The notes under the pieces: model-generated
Databases searched by the model: none
Seen by the model: the letters and a program-made list of their open reading frames with translations, nothing else
Told to the model about the DNA's origin: nothing
Assembly (NCBI GenBank): GCA_963854835.1
Contig: OY978530.1
Coordinates: forward strand, 27,480,137-27,544,136
Origin: Megamerina dolium
Lineage: Eukaryota > Arthropoda > Insecta > Diptera > Megamerinidae
DNA: 64,000 bases
Reading direction: 5' to 3'
Part shown: positions 23,390 through 34,393 of the stretch, piece by piece
Layout: every line of letters starts with the position of its first letter
How positions within the stretch are numbered: the first letter of the stretch is position 1
Program-made: the position numbers and the translations under genes

Positions 23390-25080
23390 GAGTATGTCGC
23401 TTGAACGTCCTCCGGAAAGGATTAAAGAATCGTCTTTAGTTTGTCCAGTTTCGGAAATATTAGCAACTCCCTCCTGGAAATAAAACCCCATGTTTTGGTA
23501 TATGCAAATATATGTTAATAAATTTTTGCAATTGCAAGAGATGAAACGCGTTTTCAATACGTTATCATCCTATCCCACATTAGCGATATTTTGGAGTCGT
23601 TTTCTGCTGACGGATCCAAGTACTTTGCTATTAAAACTCGCCTTATACATACAGTCGGAGTCGGATGAAACGAAAATTCATCGGTTATGAAAGGGACATG
23701 AACTTGGAGATCAAAAACCATCGCATTACCCCCAAGTCATGCGGAATTTTGCTTCTGGTCAACTTAGTGACACACTTTTGCGCACAATGTTCCTAGAGAA
23801 ATTGCCCGAAGATGTTCGTTGAATTCTTGTTATTGGTCAAGTAGCGTATATTTCTGCTCTTGCTGCTCAAGCCGACAAAATAATAGCTCTACGATTTCTT
23901 CAAATTCATGAAATTGGTAAATCAAACAATTTTTGTGATTTAACCCAACTATCAGCACTTATAGAAGTATTAGAATGAAAGTTTGAGACTCTCATACGTG
24001 GGCGAAATCAGTCTAGGAATTCAGGTTCATGTTGGAATATTAATAAAAGGATATCTAAGAAATGCGGCATTCTCGAATGAAACTTCAAATTCCTGCCGCC
24101 TTTTTATAAAAGGCAAAAGTTTAGACATAAATTTTCTTGTCGATACTGGTGCTGACTTATCAATTATTCCACGTGCCAGAAAATGTTATACCCATTCAAC
24201 CATTCATAAAAATTAAAAGGTACGGAACTAGAATTCTCCACTTAGATTTTGACCTTCGCAGAAAATTTTCCTGGAATTTTATCATTGCAGATGTAACCAG
24301 TCCTCTCATTGGCTCTGATTTCTTGCGATATTCTCGTTTATTACCTGATCACAAAAAGAGCAATTATATATGGTTAAACTCTTCTTTCACTTAGCTCAAT
24401 GAACTAAAGAGCATTCGCTAGGAATAACTACCATAATTAAAGATGATTCTGTGTTTAACAAGTAGTTGATGGAATTTTCAGATATTTATAAAGTTTCAAT
24501 AGTACCAGGTGTGAAGGAAACTTATTTTCCATCACATTGAAACTAACGGACAACCAGTGGCTTCTAAAGCATGACGATTGGATCCCAAACGTGTTATTCG
24601 GCCATCGAAAAGCAATTGGTCGAATCCCATCCATATGGTACCGAAGAAGAAGGGTGATTGGCGATGTATGATGATTACAGATTCCTCAATAAAATCACCA
24701 CTCCTGACCGTTATCCGATTCCGTTTGTTGCTGATGCAACGCTGTAATGTTCTGGCTGCAGTATTTTTTCAAACCTGTACTTAGTGCGTGCCTTTTATCA
24801 GATTCCAGTTCATCCGGATGATATCGCTAAAGCTGCAGCGATAACGCTATTTGAAATCTATGAGTTTACAAAGATGCCTTCCTGATTAGGAAACGCCACT
24901 CAGAGTTTTCAACCATTGATGGATTAGGTACTTGTGAACTTATTAATGCATTCAAGACCAACGTGGCATGTACTTCACAGTAAATGGGTCCATCTTTATG
25001 GGCCGAAAAAAATTAGAGGGCTGCAAATAAAGCATAAAATACAACATGACCTCGGTATAAGTATAGCGAGCGAAATTAAT
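23390..25080 (+). mobile_element. Ty3/gypsy fragment (element 3): gag, protease, partial RT
   Basis: The plus-strand frames are broken by stops. The gag portion (about 23480-23980) has DQKPSHYPQ...ASGQLSDTLLRTMFLEKLPEDVR and AAQADKIIAL. A protease (23983-24394) has FLVDTGADLSIIP and LIGSDFL. The RT start (24550-24960) has RVIRPSKSNWSNPIHMVPKKKGDWR. There are no LTRs. The gag is the short, knuckle-less type found in some insect Ty3/gypsy lineages. The integrase remnant at 43690-44362 might be of the same family. Confidence 0.75.
23983..24394 (+). pseudogene. Retropepsin domain of Ty3/gypsy element 3
   Basis: LDINFLVDTGADLSIIP (about 24122-24172) carries an intact catalytic DTG. The frame shifts near 24200 and continues with HLDFDLRRKFSWNFIIADVTSPLIGSDFL, the C-terminal psi-loop of retropepsins. 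Confidence 0.75.
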
Positions 25081-25189
25081 TCACTTTTGGTTGAGCTTTG
25101 GTGCGATAAACGTGTTTGCGTTGGATTGGTTTTGTTCGTAATTTAAAAGAACATTATATCAACAATTTTCATAAAATTACCCTAACACC

Positions 25190-26180
25190 AGTGATAAATG
25201 GCAAAACCAACAGCCTCTAAATTTGCAAAAACAGCAGAATAAACAATAACAACTTCATCAAATGACACCGGTATCTGTACCATCACACGGCATAGATCGT
25301 CATTTTGCTATAATTATTAAGCGAAAATCAACTTCACCACCAAAGAAAGAAACACCATTAAAAATAGTAAAAACCGCCGACAACAAAAGCCAAAATAAGT
25401 TCTCGGTATTGAGTGATGAAAGCGATGTAATTAACTCAACAAGCGAACAGAAAAAACCTAAACCGCCACCAATATTTTTACGCGAAAAAAGCACAAATGA
25501 GCTAATTACTACGCTTATTAGCATATTGGATAAAAACAACTTCTTTATTGTACCTCTGATCTGATCTGGTCTGATTTGTGAGACAAAGTTACAAGTATTC
25601 AATGAAGACCATTACAGAGAAGAGTCTCGGACTTTGAAACAAAGAACAAAAAATTATATTCTTACCAACTAAAGAGTTCTAGAGGCTTATGTGTCGTAAT
25701 AAAGGGCATGGAGCCAGTCATGGATCTAATTGAAATACAGCAGGTACTGAAAGAAGAAAACTACGATGTCAAAAGCATATACAACATCGTAAACAAATAT
25801 TGTATACCTCAACATCTCACAAGTAGAGCTCCAGTATGATCCGGCTAAGCTAAAGAAAAATGAAATCCATCTCATAAACGACGCGAACCAGTACAATACT
25901 TCAATTGCAGAGAATAAGGTCACACCAAGACGTATTGTAAACTGAATAGTGTCTGTGTTATATGTTCTGGAAACCACCCTACGGAAAGTTGCCCCAAAGA
26001 AAAAGATGATGCAGACTCTAAGATTTGCTCAAACTACAAGGGAAATCATACAGCAAATTATACAGTTTACCGTACATTAAAGGAACTATCACGCAAATTC
26101 GCGTATCAGTCACCAATAAGAGTGGACGTGTTTTGCATCTCTCCTTTGATAGAGTCGAAAAAGTGATTGATTTCGGTTTA
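25190..26180 (+). pseudogene. Jockey-clade LINE ORF1 relic
   Basis: The open part (25262-25564) shows the Jockey ORF1 pre-knuckle region: DRHFAIIIKRK, NKFSVLSDESD, then PKPPPIFLREKS. Broken frames to about 26060 contain CFKCREH-like and VCVICSGNH-like Cys/His knuckle remnants. It is a separate, more decayed copy of the type seen at 26306-27331, lying in tandem before it. ORF2 is missing. Confidence 0.7.
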
Positions 26181-26305
26181 AAAAATTAAATATATTGCGA
26201 AAAGACGCTAAATCATCTCAAGCAGTTATTTCTGTGGTTTTTTATTGCTTATACAAATAAGCAGAAAGAACAATAAAATCAAAGAAAAAAAAAATAATAA
26301 TAATA

Positions 26306-27331
26306 TAGTTTGCAAACATTTTGTTTGTAATATGAGTGTTCAGCGCTCTCCTCTCCGGCAACGGCAATCGTCTGTTAATGTGTGTGTAAACCATAATTTG
26401 CAATCACCCGCGCAAACCCCCCAATAAGTGCATTATCAAAAAAATCACTTGATACACACTGCACAAGTGAAAGTAACAGTGCAAATCTTTTGCCTGCACA
26501 TATTCCTCACTCTAACACTACATCAAATTTTGCAACAACAACAAATACAGACAAAAAAAATAATTTGTTCTCTCGTGATAACTATCTTCCTCTATACCGT
26601 GGAGTGTACAATGCGCTTCTTCTGCTGTAACAGCAACAGCTACAACATCAAAGAAAACAAATAACGGGCTTTCTACTGAAGTGCATGACACAGTAGTAAA
26701 AGCAAATAGTGCGATGACTAATAAAGAACCAGTTGCTGTTCAAATTGCTGGAATTGATCGCTACATTACTGTAGTAAAGCGAAAAAGAAGTCCCCAAAAT
26801 TCAAAACAAATGAATTCAACGAAAAAAAAAAAACAGAACACTTATTAGTTCGGAAAATAGATACGCTCTGCTTTCAGGTGATGAAAGTGACGAAAATATT
26901 ATCTACAAGATAAATTTCAAACCCCCACCCATTTTCATAAGAGAACGCAACTCAGATAAGTTGATTTCCAGAATTACAAGTCTTATAGTACCAAAGAATT
27001 TCCACGTTGTTCCTATTCGCAAAGGCCAAATTAGGGAAACGAAAGTGCAAATCTACAGCCAAACTCATTATCGCAAAGTAATAGCGGAATTTGATGCTAG
27101 AAAAAATAATTACTACACATCTCAGCTAAAAAGTAGTACGGGCTTAATCGTTGTACTCAAAGGCGTCGAACCCAATGTTGATATAAACAAAATCAAACTT
27201 GCCCTTCAGGGAGAAGGGTTTCAAGCCAAAACAGTATTCAACATTCTCAATAAGAGCAATATACCTCAACCGTTATATTGAGCTTCAGCCTGAAACAAAA
27301 CCCCTAAAAAAAGGTGAAGTACACCCCATAT
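26306..27331 (+). pseudogene. Jockey-like LINE ORF1, 5' part (outer element of the nest)
   Basis: A possible start at 26332 (MSVQRSPLRQRQSS) is followed by Ser/Thr/Asn-rich sequence with frame breaks, then the conserved block FKPPPIFIRE, FHVVPIRKGQIRETKVQIYS, NYYTSQLKSSTGLIVVLKGVEP and VFNILNKSNIPQPLY (26920-27281). The sequence breaks off at 27331 and resumes at 38273 with the zinc knuckles. The RTE element is inserted exactly there with an 11-bp duplication. Confidence 0.85.
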
Positions 27332-27676
27332 GGTCTGGTGGTGTTTTCACAAGGTAACGTGTCTAACTGCCTCAACCGGGTTAGGCTAGCGCAATCCTTT
27401 TGAACTCATTGCAAATCAACTCACTGGCTGTCATGTAGTTTGATCTGAGCGCTATGTGATGATACCTTTATTTGTTAATGAGGGGTAGTCATGTAGTTTG
27501 CTCTGCTTACTATGTGATGGCGTCTTCATTATTATTAATGGGGGCCCTCCATGTGGCGACCACCGGGCAACGTCTTCCTGGCACCCGCTGGGAGGCGGCT
27601 GAAGTGAGTGGCGAAAATCTCCTCGGTTAGAGGTTGTGCGTTTGGTTTGGGACCCGCCGCATAAAAAACTTGCCCA

Positions 27677-28635
27677 GTGAATGATATAAAAATACCTCGG
27701 AAACGGACTACCCCCTTTGTTGATGACCCCCGCAAACGAAAAAAGGACCATGATTTACGGATATGCATCTGGAATGTCCGGTCCCTTTATAGGGAGAGTG
27801 CCTCTATCCAGTTGGTTGATGTCCTCGAAAAATACAGAGCTGACATCACCGCTCTCCAGGAAATGCGATGGACAGAACAGGGCTGCTCCAAAAGAGCGTC
27901 ATGTGATATCTACTACAGTTGCCATGCTGAAATGCACGAATTACGATGTGGATTTTTGGTCAGCAAGAGACTACGACATCTTGTCTCACATTTCACGCCT
28001 GTGAACGAGCGGCTGGCCACAATCCGCATCAAGGCAAAATTCTTTAACATCAACAAATATGTGCCCACGCTCCGATGGATGAGAAGGACAATGTGACCAA
28101 GGAGAGCTTCTTTCAGCGCCTCGAAGAAGCTTATGACCGCTGCCCCCGTCACGATATCAAATTCGTGCTTGGCGACTTTAATGCCAGGGTGGGCAAGGAA
28201 GGTACCTTTGGTCCAACTGTCGGAAAATTCAGCCTCCACCAGACCACCTCCGATAACGGAATGAGGTTTATTGACTTCGCCGCAGCACGAAACATGGTAA
28301 TTGGTAGTACCAGATTCCAGCATCTCGACATCCACAAAGCGACATGGCTGTCTCCAGATCAACGTACAAGAAACCAAATTGATCATGTGATGATTGACGG
28401 AAGGCATGCTTCCAGTGTGATGGATGTGAAATCGATCCGCGGTGCCAACATCGACTCGGATCACTACCTTGTTGCAGCTAAGGTGCGCACACGTTTATGT
28501 GTCGCAAATAACAAGAGAAGTCCCACACAGAGAAAGCTCGACGTCAGTAAGCTGCGATCACCAGAGACAGCAGATGCATTTTCCACTCGACTATCGGATC
28601 TGCTTATGCAGAACACTCCCCCACTTGATGATACA
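27677..28635 (+). pseudogene. APE-type endonuclease of RTE-like copy 3
   Basis: The N-terminal part has CIWNVRSLYR and ITALQEMRW (the catalytic Glu region of APE nucleases). A frame change near 28065 joins a second part with LGDFNARVGKEG, HKATWLSPDQRTRNQIDHVMI and a terminal SDHYLVAA. These supply the Asp/Asn, the DH and the SDH motifs, so all expected catalytic motifs can be seen. The frame change and the errantivirus insertion at 28636 inactivate it. Confidence 0.85.
28632..28635. other. Target-site duplication of errantivirus, left
   Basis: TACA at 28632-28635 is repeated at 36269-36272, flanking the two LTRs. RTE copy 1 (around 8685-8692) shows the unoccupied site with TACA once. Confidence 0.9.
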
Positions 28636-28938
28636 AGTTAACACGCGCAAAATTATTTCTTCTTTATTTTTCTTTATTTTTACTAATAATGTAAAATTGC
28701 CAATTTGGCAAATAAATAAGTAGACAGTAGGTAAGCGATTCTTAGTATAGTAATTCCCGTTAATCGCCAATTGGTGCAATCAATTAAGCAATGTGCCGGA
28801 AATGCAAGGCAAGCATTAATAGGTTTAGAGTTAATAAAATTGTTAATAATAAGTCAGTCTTAAGTTTGTAATTGAATAAAGAGGAGCTAAATGCTCCGAG
28901 TTTTTTAAAAACCAATTTAAATATTTAATTTAAAAACT
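28636..28938 (+). repeat. 5' LTR of errantivirus
   Basis: It begins AGTTAACACG and ends TTTAAAAACT (AGTT...AACT ends, as in other gypsy-type LTRs). It has an insect initiator TCAGTC at 28854-28859 and no clear TATA box; AATAAA is at 28875-28880. Just downstream is a short hairpin, GGAGC-TAAAT-GCTCC (28883-28897), which could stabilise the R/U5 RNA. It matches 35966-36268 without a difference that I could find. Confidence 0.95.
28854..28859 (+). promoter_or_regulatory. Initiator element in errantivirus LTR
   Basis: TCAGTC matches the insect Inr consensus TCAKTY. With AATAAA 16 nt further on, the R region would be very short; gypsy-type LTRs commonly use TATA-less Inr promoters. Inference from motif only. 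Confidence 0.5.
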
Positions 28939-28955
28939 GGCGCCCGAGCAGGGAC
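28938..28955 (+). promoter_or_regulatory. Primer-binding site of errantivirus (Lys-tRNA type)
   Basis: Starting with the last base of the LTR, the sequence reads TGGCGCCCGAGCAGGGAC, complementary to the 3' end of a tRNA-Lys. Gypsy-type errantiviruses are known to use tRNA-Lys primers. Confidence 0.85.
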
Positions 28956-29230
28956 AGTCGTGTCGTTTGAACGTAAAATAAAAAGCCCTTAAAGGAGGCA
29001 ACGCGCGAGTGTAAATTAAACGCTATCGTAGCCGCACGCAAGTGACCAAGGACCGTTCAACCCAACCAGACTCCTGCAGACCGCAGTGGGAGACACGACT
29101 GGCAACAAAAATAAGACTCTGTAGTGCACGTCCGCAGAGCGACACGCATCTGGAGCTGCAGCAGGAACCGGAGTAAGCAGCCAGCTAAAAAGGACAAATT
29201 CCGTGCAGTCAGCGTGGGACGAGTTGCGCA

Positions 29231-29251
29231 ATGCTACTCATAGCTTTGTAA
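29231..29251 (+). CDS. Short leader ORF; probable first coding exon of spliced env
   Basis: In the unspliced RNA the ATG at 29231 opens a six-codon frame ending at TAA (29249-29251). Inside it lies a strong splice donor, GTAAGT at 29248. If joined to the acceptor at 34413, the 17 nt 29231-29247 continue in frame with env and provide its start codon and the beginning of a hydrophobic signal peptide. Errantiviral env is made from a spliced message in gypsy, so this fits the family. Not proven without cDNA. Confidence 0.65.
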   Translation: MLLIAL

Positions 29252-29845
29252 GTTATCATAAGATTCACTGAAAATTATTTGTGTGAAATATAAACCAAAA
29301 AATTAAAATAGCTCACGGCTTGTACAGCCAATAACAAAAAGAAAAAACCCCTATAACATAACTCAACTCTGCGAATCCGACAGGACCCTCCAGAGTAGAA
29401 GAGTCTCCTTTCCTAGAAGGAATCGGAATCACGAATTAAAAAATAAAAATTGACAAAATTTAAGAAATTTAAAAAAAAGAAATGTAAAGTGCAAATATTT
29501 TAAAATTGAAAGCATACAATATAAAATTTTGTGAACCGTAGATTTGAAACGTTATTAGCTAAGCACGGTAATTCGCATGTGTACGAAAAACGTGTAAATT
29601 AAATTTAGGGAAATTTTAAGAAAATTTGTGAATTAGGAAAATCTTTTTTAAGCGAATTTTTAATAAATAACTTAAAATTTAAAGTGAATTAGCATTCATT
29701 TTTTTTTTTGTAAATTTTGCGAATAAATATTAAATTAGGAAATTTCTTTTGGAAATTTTAATTAAAATTAGTAGCATTTCCGAGATTATAAAAAATAAAT
29801 TTATAATAATTTTGATAATTTTGAAAAATATTTTGACGTCCAAAA

Positions 29846-31279
29846 ATGAGTAATCCTAATAATTTAATAAGACTGGCAGTCTTGAATTCAAATCCAAATC
29901 CAAATCCACCTCCTAACCCCCAACCAAATGAGGAAAATAGGGACATAAATAGACAAGTTGCAGATATAGTAAATAGAATTTTAAACGAACGTTTTGCTGC
30001 AAGAAACGTTGTCGAAGTAGACGAACAGATAAACGCAGGAGCAGGTAATGGAATAGGAGAGTTAGATAAAATACCTGATGTCGTCCGTTGTTTGCGCGAG
30101 TTTTCTGGAGACCCAGGAGAATTTGGATCCTGGAAAAAAAGCGTGGAAAGGATACTGCAAATGTATGAAACTATACGCGGTTCTCATAAATACTTCGGAA
30201 TATTGAGTGTAATTAGAAACAAAATTATAGGGCACGCGGACATTGTATTGGAATCTTACAATACACCATTAAACTGGGCCGCAATTTCTCGCTGCCTTAC
30301 CACCCATTACGGTGACAAGCGCGATTTAGGTACTCTCGAGTTCCAAATGTCTTCCTTAATTCAAGGAAACATGTCAATCCAAGAATTTTACCAAAAGGTT
30401 TATACCAACCTGTCATTGATATTAAACAAAATCTCTTGCATGGATGCAGGAATGGAGTCGCGTAGTTTGCTGATTACCACCTATAGAAATAAAGCCCTTG
30501 ACACCTTTGTAAGAGGTCTAAATGGAGACTTACCTAGACTATTAGGAATGAGAGAACCCTCCGACCTCCCTGAAGCACTTCAATTGTGTCTAAAATTGGA
30601 AAATCAAACTTTTAGAGCAAATGTCGCTCAATATAATTCTCGCAAGGCTCATCATGCACCACCTCCACCTCCACGTAGGAACTCTCAGCAACAAGCATTC
30701 TACCCACATTTAATTCATTGGAATCAACCAATGCAAGGACATAGGCTTCAGCCCACCCATTACCCACCCTCACCTCAGCGGCAATGGCCACGACAACAAA
30801 ATTTCTATCCCCAATTTCCCAATCAACAACGACAACAGAATTTCTACCCCCAATTTCCCAATTAACAGCGACAGCAGAATTTCTACCCACAGCCACAAGC
30901 TTTCAATCAACAGATACAACAAGCTCCACCTCGACCTTTTGCTCCAAAACCCTTGCCAAAGCCTCAACCAATGGATGTCGATCAAAGCATCCAAACACAA
31001 AGAGTAAATTACATGAACCGACCAGCACCAAATCAATTTCAAGGAAAACGCCCACCAAATCCCTCTCAGCAATTTTCAAAACCCAATAAATTTCAAAGGA
31101 ACTTCCACATTGACTCTTCAACATACCCCGAAGCAACATATGAACAGGCTATAGAAGTAGAGGATAATAATTATGACCAAACCCTTCAGGAATACGCAGC
31201 AATACAGGAAGAATTCGATCAACAGCAACCAGAAGATAACCCCATTGATGACCTTTCAGATATACATTTTTTAGAATAA
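29846..31279 (+). pseudogene. Errantivirus gag with one premature stop
   Basis: The frame starts at ATG 29846 after a long AT-rich leader and would end at TAA 31277-31279. Residues about 20-30 are Pro/Asn-rich, residues 75-255 have the alpha-helical capsid-like domain of gypsy-type Gag (LREFSGDPGEFGSW, FQMSSLIQGNMSIQEFYQK, ALDTFVRGLNGDLPRLLG), and the C-terminal third is Gln/Pro-rich with tandem repeats based on QNFYPQFPNQQRQ. One of these repeats has TAA in place of a Gln codon at 30863-30865, cutting the product to 339 residues. There is no CCHC knuckle, as is usual for this group. Confidence 0.9.
31267..31273 (+). promoter_or_regulatory. -1 ribosomal frameshift heptamer between gag and pol
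   Basis: T TTT TTA in the gag frame (CAT TTT TTA GAA TAA) is a textbook slippery heptamer, with the gag stop only one codon downstream. Slipping back one base enters the open pol frame (starting AGA at 31273). No obvious strong stem follows, but the position and phase are as expected. Confidence 0.8.
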
Positions 31280-34200
31280 CGAATTCATCTCTGCCTTATT
31301 TCGAGTGTAGAACGAGGAATAATGAAATTCTAAAAATTCTTATTGATACAGGCTCTAATAAAAACTATATTCAGCCTTCCGTAGTACCAAAGCCCATCAT
31401 GAATGACCAAATTTTTTTAGCTAATTCCATAGGCGGCAATGTGGAAATTACCCATCACACTAAAGTAAATCTATTTGGAATACCAGACTTAGAAATAAAA
31501 TTTTTTCTTCTTCCTACCTTGAAATCCTTTCATGGAATTTTAGGAAATGACAGTTTAAAGGACCTCTCTGCTATTATCCACACAAAACATGATTATATGA
31601 CAATTCAAAATACAGTTAGAATTCCTATCAAACAGTATACTACACAGGCAATTAACAAGATTGACATACGCACTGACCACATGACGCACTACCAGATGGA
31701 CAGAATGAAAAAACTGACTGCTGACTACAAGACACTTTTTAGTGACCCCGACGAAAAACTAACATATGCCACCACAGTAATAGGTGAAATCCGCACTACA
31801 AACAATAGCCCCATTTATACAAAATGTTATCCATACCCAATGTGTCTCAAGGACCAAGTTGAAAGACAAATCAAAGAATATCTTCGCGACGGTATCATTC
31901 GACCATCGAGATCTCCATACAATTCGCCAGTGGATAGTGCCTAAAAAACTAGACGCATCTGGAGAGAAGAAATACCGAATGGTGATAGATTACAGGAAAT
32001 TAAATACAGTTACAATAGCTGACAGGTATCCTATTCCCGAAATAAATGGAGTACTGTCACAGCTTGGAAGAAACAAATTCTTCTCAGTACTCGATCTAAA
32101 GAGCGGCTTCCATCAGATTCCTCTAAAGGAATCCGATATTGAGAAGACAGCTTTTTCGGTGAATAACGGTAAATACGAATTCACTCGATTACCCTTTGGT
32201 CTCAAGAATGCTCCTTCAATTTTTCAAAGAGCTCTTGATGACATTTTAAGGGATCACATAGGAATCAGATGTTACGTCTATATTGACGACATCGTTATAT
32301 TTAGTAAAGATCAGGAAACTCACTTTAACGACATTAAACAGATTTTTGATACATTGGAAAAGGCAAATTTGAAAATACAACTCGATAAGTGCGAATTTTT
32401 GAAAACAGAAGTAGAATTTTTAGGCTTTATAATATCTGAAAATGGACTCAAAACAAACCCACAAAAAGTAAATGCAATAGTTAATTTTCCAGCCCCTCAA
32501 ACCCTAAAAGATCTCCGCTCCTTTTTAGGACTTTCAGGGTATTATCGCCGTTTCATCAAAGACTACGCAAAGCTTGCGAAACCCCTTACAGTCCTTTTAA
32601 GAGGGGAAGATGGACGAGTGTCCAAAAACGTTAAAATTTCACTTAACAGAGAAGCAATGAATTCATTCGAAAAACTTAAACGCTCACTTACCGGAAAAGA
32701 TGTAATGCTCACATATCCCGACTACTCAAAAGAATTTCAGCTAACAACAGATGCCTCCAACTACGCGATTGGAGCTGTACTTTCGCAAAATGAAAAACCA
32801 ATAACCTTCATATCAAGAACTCTTTCCAAAGCCGAAGAACATTACGCAGCAAACGAAAAAGAAATGTTAGCCATAATTTGGTCTTTAAACTCTCTAAGAA
32901 ATTACCTTTACGGTTCTGCCAAAGTTAAAATTTTTACAGATCACCAACCGCTCACCTTTGCCCTTAGCAATAGAAATCACAATAGTAAAATGAAGAGATG
33001 GAAAGCTATATTAGAAGAATATAACTATGAACTAACTTATAAACCAGGCAAAACAAATGTCGTAGCCGATGCACTTTCGAGACCACCACAAATGTCCCAA
33101 ATTAATTCTTTGACAGGCACACAGCATAGTGACGAAAGTTCTGCACATCATCTTATTCCAGCAGTAGAAGGACCTATAAATGCATTTAAAAATCAAATTT
33201 GGCTCCTAAATGGCGAAGAAAACAGTTACCAATTCAAAATACCTTTCCCCAAATATCATAGACATGTTTTTATTCGACATCAGTATGACGAAGAAAACCT
33301 AATTTCAATTTTCAAACGTTACCTAAATCCTTCAGTAATAAAAGGCCTTTTTACATCGGAACCCATCATGGGAAAAATTCAACAAATATACCCGCTTCAT
33401 TTTTCTAAATTCAGAATACGTTTTACTCAAACTCAAGTCGAAGATTTGCTAGACGAAGCTAGACAGGAAACCGAGATTTTAAATGAACATAAACGCGCAC
33501 ATAGAAACGCCCAGGAAAATAAAACCCAATTGCTTCAAAACTTTTACTTCCCAAAAATGAGTGCTAAAATTGAAAATATTGTTAAACAGTGTAGAATCTG
33601 TAAAGAGAATAAATATGACCGCCACCCAAATAAACCACAATTACTTGAAACTCCCATTCCGCAATATCCTGGCGAAATAGTGCATATCGACATTTATAAT
33701 ACAGAGAAAAATTTAGTTCTCACCGCAGTTGACAAATTTTCCAAATATGCTCAAGTTAGAATAATAGAAAGCAAAGCAGCAGAAGATATTAGAGAACCTT
33801 TAAGGCAAATAATTTTCGCATTTGGCGTACCCAAATTCATGGTAGTAGATAATGAAAAAGCCCTGAACTCAGCTTCCATATGTTTTATGCTTGAAGATCA
33901 ACTCGGAATACAAATCTATAAAACACCCCCTTATACAAGTACAGTAAACGGGCAGGTAGAACGTTTCCATTCAACCCTTTCAGAAATAATGCGTTGCTTA
34001 AAAGCTGAACGCATCCATAGATCCTTCCGCGAACTTTTGGACAGGTCAGTATACGAATATAACTACACAGTACACTCAACCACAGGAAAGAAGCCAATAG
34101 AAGTATTCTTCGGAAGAAGAGTTTCTACAAATCCGGACCAATACGAAAATTCTCGACAGGAAAACATTGAAGCACTTAGGAAAAAACAGGCAAAAGACTT

Positions 34201-34393
34201 AGAGTTACATAATCGGAAAAGGACTCCAATGAAAACATATGTGCCAGGTGACACCATTTACGTACGAATAAATAAAAGATTAGGCTCAAAACTCACTTCT
34301 AAATACAGGAAAGAAATAGTAAAGGAGGACAAATCCAGTGTAGTTATTACAGAAAAAGGACGAACAGTACATAAAAGTAACATTAGGACTTAA
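31273..34393 (+). pseudogene. Errantivirus pol (protease, RT, RNase H, integrase) with one frameshift
   Basis: Protease: LIDTGSNKNYI at about 31338-31370. The frame ends at 31942 but resumes one frame over from about 31930, within the RT start (NSP... then IVPKKLDASGEKKYR), so a one-base indel separates PR and RT. RT: VIDYRKLN, FSVLDLKSGFHQIPL and the YIDD catalytic box at 32279-32290. RNase H: TTDASNYAIGAVLSQ and FTDHQPLTFAL. Integrase: a HHCC zinc finger (H-x3-H near 33490, CRICKEN near 33590), catalytic HIDIYN (about 33680), VVDNEKAL (about 33845) and NGQVERFHST (about 33950). All downstream catalytic residues look intact; the frameshift alone breaks it. Confidence 0.92.

Larger units (their letters stand above)
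27332..28635 (+). mobile_element. RTE-like LINE copy 3, 5' part (5' UTR and endonuclease)
   Basis: It is inserted in the Jockey ORF1: ACACCCCATAT stands at 27321-27331 and again at 38262-38272. A 345-nt 5' region (27332-27676), containing a short imperfect direct repeat around TCATGTAGTTTG, precedes the coding part. The element runs to 28635, where the errantivirus is inserted, and resumes at 36273. Total length without the nested insertion is about 3.3 kb, the usual RTE size. The 3' tail (GTAA)n fits the clade. Confidence 0.9.

Noticed and set aside
28938..28955. Lentivirus-like primer-binding site
   Set aside because: The Lys-tRNA PBS looks similar, but it is shared by gypsy-type errantiviruses, and the gag, pol and env here are errantiviral.
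30612..31139. Minus-strand open frames opposite gag
   Set aside because: They are antisense shadows of the Gln/Pro-rich gag repeats.
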